Source: Anaerolineales bacterium
Lineage (GTDB): Bacteria; Chloroflexota; Anaerolineae; 4572-78; J111
DNA: 64,000 nucleotides
Reading direction: 5' to 3'
NCBI GenBank assembly: GCA_015075405.1
Contig: JABTUK010000006.1
Coordinates: 372,001 to 436,000, forward strand
The notes under the pieces were generated by a model that worked only from the letters and a program-made list of their open reading frames with translations, made no database searches and was not told where the DNA came from. Shown here in pieces: positions 60,669-64,000 of the stretch. The position numbers were made by a program, and so were the translations under genes. Numbering within the stretch: the stretch's first letter is position 1; each line of letters starts with the position of its first letter.

Positions 60669-61286
60669 TCAACGGCGCACCTGGCCGGATAAACTCTGAA
60701 TGGCCTCGATGGCGGCATCACGTCCAACTTTTACCTGGGCTTCGGTCCCGGAAATGTACAGGCGGCCAAATCGTCCGGCGGGCTGGTAATGAACCAGGGT
60801 AATATGGGCGGCTTTTTCGGCCTCGTTGGCGGCGAGCATCACGTAAGCCGCTGGCACTACTTCCAGGACGCAGAGCGTCTGGCCTCGCAGCAGCAGCCCG
60901 CCCTTGCTGGCCTGGTTAACCAACTGGGCCTCATAGGCGTCTACCCCGGTTACCATTTTGACGGCGGCCACCTCTGGCTTCCAGCGGTCGGCCTCGCTGA
61001 GATTAAAGCGGGCCAGGGCTTCTTGCCCGGCAACCTGGACGTCTTCCTGAAAGAAGCCGTGAATTTCAAGCGTGCCGTATTCCCGTTCCACCCGGAGCAA
61101 ACCAGGCCGGACATCGGTGGTTTTTAAGGCCGCGTCCATCATTTCGTACACATCGCTGGCCGGAGCCAACTCCATAAAAACTTCGGCCATGCCCTCCACA
61201 GGCACATCGCCCTGGAGCAAAATCCCGGTCAGGGCCGCGTATTGCGGCTGCATTGAGTCGATCAGAATATAGCTTCGTAGTTCCAT
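60669..61286 (-). CDS. BMC-T (tandem-domain) shell protein
   Basis: 205 residues, two BMC domains. First half MELRSYILIDSMQPQYAALT...GMAEVFMELAPASDVYEMMDAALKTTDVRPG; second half VTGVDAYEAQLVNQASKGGLLLRG...LEVVPAAYVMLAANEAEKAAHITLV. Similar to the trimer-forming BMC-T proteins of Haliangium-type shells. Trimers of this class can stack and gate larger pores for bulky substrates such as sugar phosphates. Confidence 0.88.
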   Translation of the reverse strand: MELRSYILIDSMQPQYAALTGILLQGDVPVEGMAEVFMELAPASDVYEMMDAALKTTDVRPGLLRVEREYGTLEIHGFFQEDVQVAGQEALARFNLSEADRWKPEVAAVKMVTGVDAYEAQLVNQASKGGLLLRGQTLCVLEVVPAAYVMLAANEAEKAAHITLVHYQPAGRFGRLYISGTEAQVKVGRDAAIEAIQSLSGQVRR

Positions 61287-61327
61287 AGTTGTATGTTCCT
61301 TGCCGGAAGGATCGCCCGGCGCGATGA

Positions 61328-61648
61328 TTAGTCGGCCAGGGCGCGGATGACTTTAGTTGACCCTTGATGGAGCAGTTTTTCGACCGAACGGTGCGGCCGG
61401 GCAATGACATGAGCGGCAACCAGCTCGCCGGACCGCTTGGCCGCGGCCACGCCGGCGTCAACGGAGGATTGGACCGCTCCGACTTCCCCTCTGACCATAA
61501 TGGTCACATAGCCGCCGCCGATTTCCTCCTGACAGAGGATTTGCACGTAGGCGACTTTACTCATCGCATCGGCCGCTTCAATCGAGGCGACCAGCCCTCT
61601 GGTTTCAACCATTCCCAGGGCCGTAGTCTGTAAACGTGTTGTGGTCAT
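61328..61648 (-). CDS. BMC-H shell protein 1
   Basis: 106 residues, single BMC domain: ALGMVETRGLVASIEAADAMSKVAYVQIL (about 10-38), EIGGGYVTIMVRGEVGAVQSSVDAGVAAA, SVEKLLHQGS. Hexameric facet protein and first shell gene of the operon, 78 bp after the decarboxylase fusion gene. Confidence 0.92.
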   Translation of the reverse strand: MTTTRLQTTALGMVETRGLVASIEAADAMSKVAYVQILCQEEIGGGYVTIMVRGEVGAVQSSVDAGVAAAKRSGELVAAHVIARPHRSVEKLLHQGSTKVIRALAD

Positions 61649-61670
61649 GAATTTGGTCTCCTTTGAAAAT

Positions 61671-61722
61671 ACCCCCTCCCCTAAGCCCCTCCCCCTCAGA
61701 GGGGGTGGGGTTGGGGTGGGGG
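61671..61722. repeat. Word hairpin, CCCCTCCCCTAAGCCCCTCC
   Basis: Left arm 61671-61697, right arm 61699-61722 (GGGGGTGGGGTTGGGGTGGG), loop of one or two bases, between the decarboxylase fusion and the first shell gene. It could attenuate shell expression. Confidence 0.75.
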
Positions 61723-61726
61723 TCAG

Positions 61727-62833
61727 CTATATTGACATGATTTGATTGGCAACGGCGACGCCGGCGCCAACATCTATTTGACAGCCCAGTTGGCGCAGAG
61801 CGTGACCGGTTGCGGTCAGTAATTCGATGACCCGGTGAGGCGATGACCCCGGCAGCTGGCCCGGATCAAGGAAGAAGACATCGCTGGAGACCCGACCGAT
61901 GGCATTACTCTGGCCGAAGAATTGGCCGATGGTGTGAACAACGTTATCGGCGCTGACCCCGGCGGGGCAATGAATGGTGGTCTGCGTACCCTGACAAAGC
62001 CGCCTGGGGGAGTCGCAACCGGGACAGTCACGGCCATCAACCGTCATCATGAGGCCCATCTCGCTCACCGCGTAGCGAATCGCCATTGGCGCGGTGTTGT
62101 TCAAGGCTGAAGTTCCGTTACTGCCGGAAGAAGTAGGGGGGGTGTGACTGCCTCCCCACAGGCGGGCGATGGTGTTACGCACCTCGCGGGCCGATGCCGC
62201 CGGGTCGGGCGTTTCGCGGATGCTCCGGCCACAAATGATGATCGAGACCGGCAATTCCTGGAAAAAGGGCAGTAGCTCGACATTAAGACCCCCCGTAACG
62301 GTGACTTTGAAGCCCATATCAATCAACTGCCGGATGGTATCTTTATCGTTTTCGTTCCACTGCCGGGCCGCGTCCTGCTCATCCCAGCCGCGGTGGTAAA
62401 CCATTCGCTCCACCCCAAGTTCGCGCCATTCTTTGGCCCGGGCGATGATATCGCGCACGCCGGTCAGTTCCATCAGCATCTCTTTGCCCTGCTTGCGAGC
62501 CTCTTCCAGCGCCGATTGCACCGTCGCTAAAGGCGCTCCGCCGATGACCGTCATCATATCGGCTCCAGCGTCAAAAGCCATCTTGGCTTCCAGGCCACCC
62601 ACATCAGGCGTTTTGAAGTCGGCGAGGATTAATTTATCGGGGCAGATTTCACGCATGAAGCGGATGGCGTCCAAACCGGCTGCTTTGCATAGAGGTGTGC
62701 CGATCTCAATGATATCTACCTCGTCGGCTACTTTAAGGGCCATAGCCAGGGCCGGCGGGATACTGATGTAATCCATCGCTACCTGAAGCAAGGGGAATGA
62801 AGGGTTTACCTGCTTTAATGCGCTGCGATTCAT
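61727..62833 (-). CDS. 3-keto-L-gulonate-6-phosphate decarboxylase (UlaD type) fused to an unknown Cys-containing domain
   Basis: 368 residues from ATG 62833 behind AGGAG. Residues 14-225 follow E. coli UlaD/SgbH: LLQVAMDY (D21), DIIEIG (E43), LADFKTPD (D72, K74, D77), MELTG (E122), VYHRGWD (H147), MGFKVTVTGGL, CGRSIRET. The position of UlaD R139 is W150 here. After a Gly/Ser/Thr linker (about 226-246) comes a domain of about 120 residues with DGRDCPGCDSPRRLCQG and IHCPAG, which I do not recognise. First gene of the shell operon. The reaction is release of CO2 from 3-keto-L-gulonate 6-phosphate to L-xylulose 5-phosphate; hexulose-phosphate synthase is a related alternative. Confidence 0.85.
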   Translation of the reverse strand: MNRSALKQVNPSFPLLQVAMDYISIPPALAMALKVADEVDIIEIGTPLCKAAGLDAIRFMREICPDKLILADFKTPDVGGLEAKMAFDAGADMMTVIGGAPLATVQSALEEARKQGKEMLMELTGVRDIIARAKEWRELGVERMVYHRGWDEQDAARQWNENDKDTIRQLIDMGFKVTVTGGLNVELLPFFQELPVSIIICGRSIRETPDPAASAREVRNTIARLWGGSHTPPTSSGSNGTSALNNTAPMAIRYAVSEMGLMMTVDGRDCPGCDSPRRLCQGTQTTIHCPAGVSADNVVHTIGQFFGQSNAIGRVSSDVFFLDPGQLPGSSPHRVIELLTATGHALRQLGCQIDVGAGVAVANQIMSI

Positions 62834-62872
62834 TGTTATATAAACTCCTACGGGTAAAATTCTTAATGTTTT

Positions 62873-63018
62873 GTAACTGCTCAGCCATGTCATTTCGACC
62901 GCAGGGAGAAATCCCCGATACCTTACGTTTACGTGTTGCGCCCTGGGGATTTCTCGACCCTTCGCTTCGCTCAGGACAGGCTCTTTGGTCTCGAAATGAC
63001 ATGAGCCAGAGTAGTAAC
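62873..63018. mobile_element. MITE-like element (copy 3) with 8-bp target duplication
   Basis: Ends GTAACTGCTCAGCCATGTCA and, on the right (reverse complement), GTTACTACTCTGGCTCATGT. Flanked by AATGTTTT at 62865-62872 and 63019-63026. Inserted in the leader of the shell operon, 40 bp upstream of the decarboxylase start, so it may alter its promoter. Confidence 0.87.
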
Positions 63019-63034
63019 AATGTTTTTAGTTATT

Positions 63035-63050
63035 TTGCACAAATGTGCAA
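63035..63050. promoter_or_regulatory. Palindrome TTGCACA-AA-TGTGCAA
   Basis: 7-bp perfect inverted halves between the shell operon and the divergent regulator gene; candidate operator. Confidence 0.6.
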
Positions 63051-63053
63051 TAA

Positions 63054-63244
63054 TTTCACTTATGTTCTACATTAGAATTAATGATAAGATGTTTAACAAG
63101 TGAGGGGAAGTGATGAATGTCAGCAAAAAGAGGTGACAAATGTCACTGATTACCCCTGATTATTGCTATTATAATCTAATCAGAGGGATTCTGCAACTTT
63201 CACATAATTGAATTTATTTCACATTTGTCTCGGCTTAAGTGAAA
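63054..63244. promoter_or_regulatory. Four TTTCAC sites in the divergent intergenic region
   Basis: TTTCACTTATGTTC (63054), TTTCACATAATTGA (63198), TTTCACATTTGTCT (63217), and the inverse GTGAAA at 63239-63244. Spaced repeats of the same hexamer between two divergent units suggest regulator binding sites. Confidence 0.5.
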
Positions 63245-63262
63245 CAAAATACAACAATTGTG

Positions 63263-63291
63263 TTGACTTACCATAACAACTAGGGTAAACT
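63263..63291 (+). promoter_or_regulatory. Promoter of the SorC-family regulator
   Basis: TTGACT (63263-63268), 17-bp spacer, TAAACT (63286-63291), reading towards the gene at 63417. A nearby ACAATTGT palindrome and the TTTCAC sites lie just upstream. Confidence 0.7.
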
Positions 63292-63416
63292 GGCTTAAAT
63301 GAAATTCAGTCGAGGCGGCAGTAAGGGGCGAATGAGAAAAAAGGTAGTTCCATCTTTAGGGCCGTCAGTTAAAAGAGATAGAGGATAAAAATTCTGAAAC
63401 GGAAAAGAGATTTGAG

Positions 63417-64000
63417 ATGATGCAGCTTGACGACGAACGATCGCTCCTCCTGGCTCGCGTAGCTTCTTTATACTATGATCAGAGTAAATCTCAACAAGAA
63501 ATTGCCGAAGAGGTTGGGGTGTCGAGGTCGGCTATCTCTCGCTTCCTCACCGAAGCCCGTGATAAAGGTATTGTTGAGATCATTGTCCATTACCCCTGGC
63601 GCACCTCTCCTGAATTAGAGCAAAAGCTTATTTCGATATTTAATCTAAAAGCTGCTAAAGTTTTGGTTAGGGAGAATAAATCTTATGAGGAGATGCTGCA
63701 GGGCTTGGGAATTCTCGCAGCTCGCTATTTAAATAACATTCTGCACGATGGAATGACGCTGGGGATTTCCTGGGGTACGGCGCTTTATCAGATGATCAGG
63801 GCGATGCCGATGCGGGATTTGCCCGGGGTAGAGGTGGTGCAGCTCATCGGGGCTACGGGTTCGGAAGGCGTACCGACCGACGGTCCGATTTTGGCTCAAC
63901 TTCTGAGCAATCGGTTAGGCGGCTTCTGCCGGTATCTACATGCGCCTTTGATTGTCGAGAATGAGGCGGGACGTGAAATATTACTGCAAGACCGTAATAT
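63417..64000 (+). CDS. SorC/DeoR-family sugar-binding transcriptional regulator (partial, runs off the end)
   Basis: At least 194 residues from ATG 63417 or 63420. Helix-turn-helix KSQQEIAEEVGVSRSAISRF (about 22-41), then the SorC effector domain: HDGMTLGISWGTALYQMIRAM (about 114-134), VEVVQLIGATGSEG and LAQLLSNRLGG. SorC regulators bind phosphorylated sugars and often control adjacent carbon-utilisation operons. It is divergent from the shell operon, so a phosphorylated pentulose or ketogulonate is a plausible inducer. The C-terminus lies outside the window. Confidence 0.88.
   Translation, partial: MMQLDDERSLLLARVASLYYDQSKSQQEIAEEVGVSRSAISRFLTEARDKGIVEIIVHYPWRTSPELEQKLISIFNLKAAKVLVRENKSYEEMLQGLGILAARYLNNILHDGMTLGISWGTALYQMIRAMPMRDLPGVEVVQLIGATGSEGVPTDGPILAQLLSNRLGGFCRYLHAPLIVENEAGREILLQDRN

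Noticed and set aside
61727..62833. Housekeeping orotidine-5'-phosphate decarboxylase
   Set aside because: Motifs (ELTG, VYHR, MGFKVTVTGGL, GRSIR) match UlaD/SgbH, not PyrF, and no pyrimidine genes are near.
1..64000. CRISPR array
   Set aside because: Tandem words are variable, unspaced and arranged as inverted arms; no constant repeat with unique spacers and no cas genes.
1..64000. tRNA or rRNA genes
   Set aside because: No cloverleaf with TTCRANY loop and acceptor stem was found by reading; the 43662 and 48242 cloverleaf repeats lack all tRNA identity positions.

Overview
The window looks like a chromosomal segment of a Chloroflexota bacterium (Anaerolineae/Caldilineae-like). This is inferred from moderately high GC, several lipoprotein/LysM proteins carrying PD40-type propellers, a DUF2007 protein, and intergenic regions packed with short word-like inverted repeats. 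No rRNA, tRNA or CRISPR array was seen.

Layout. 1-4.4 kb: a truncated SDR gene, an SH3-domain membrane protein, and the pABA genes pabA-pabB-pabC on the minus strand. 4.4-6.6 kb: a transposon-like short repeat, the remnant of a type IIG restriction enzyme, and a DUF4258/YgiT-type toxin-antitoxin pair. 6.7-30.4 kb: mostly housekeeping or solitary genes (mtlD-like, sulfurtransferase, an intact type III restriction-modification pair, a TAP-like hydrolase, a response regulator-kinase, GDPD, nitroreductase, HAD, hemD, hemC, mdh, a peptide-binding protein, secG). 30.4-34.2 kb: a rearrangement zone in which a transposase-like gene sits between a glycosyltransferase stub, a PKD-protein tail and an alpha-L-fucosidase head. 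34.2-41.9 kb: a sugar ABC transporter, isomerase, oxidoreductase, enolase-superfamily enzyme and FadR-type regulator with two matching TTGGTA-G-TACCAA palindromes. 42.1-62.8 kb: about twenty genes, all on the minus strand, running from a bacterial microcompartment (BMC) shell operon through a second sugar ABC transporter to an L-xylulokinase. 63.4-64 kb: a divergent SorC-family regulator that runs off the end.

The metabolic centrepiece is the 42-63 kb block. It encodes homologues of each step of the 3-keto-L-gulonate/L-ascorbate pathway: lactonase-like SMP-30 proteins, LyxK-type kinase, UlaD-type decarboxylase, UlaE-type 3-epimerase and an AraD/UlaF-type 4-epimerase. The decarboxylase is fused to an unknown Cys-containing domain and starts the shell operon (two BMC-H, one BMC-T, one BMC-P). 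That operon also encodes a small protein with a terminal encapsulation-peptide-like helix and a PanB homologue that has lost a metal ligand. No aldehyde dehydrogenase or phosphotransacylase signature enzyme is visible. I infer a microcompartment for acid-sugar/pentulose-phosphate metabolism that does not match the classical metabolosome plan, although cargo genes could lie beyond the window.

The second striking theme is intergenic. About twenty sites carry hairpins or arrays made of tandem variants of a short word, with the reverse complement of the word on the other arm. The word differs between sites but recurs in families. At one locus the two arms are about 450 bp apart and enclose a four-helix-bundle (rRNA intervening-sequence protein type) gene, suggesting an autonomous member of this repeat system. 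Separate from these are a GTAA-ended element family with 8-bp target duplications, a cloverleaf-folding repeat and a GTAGGGGC-ended repeat.
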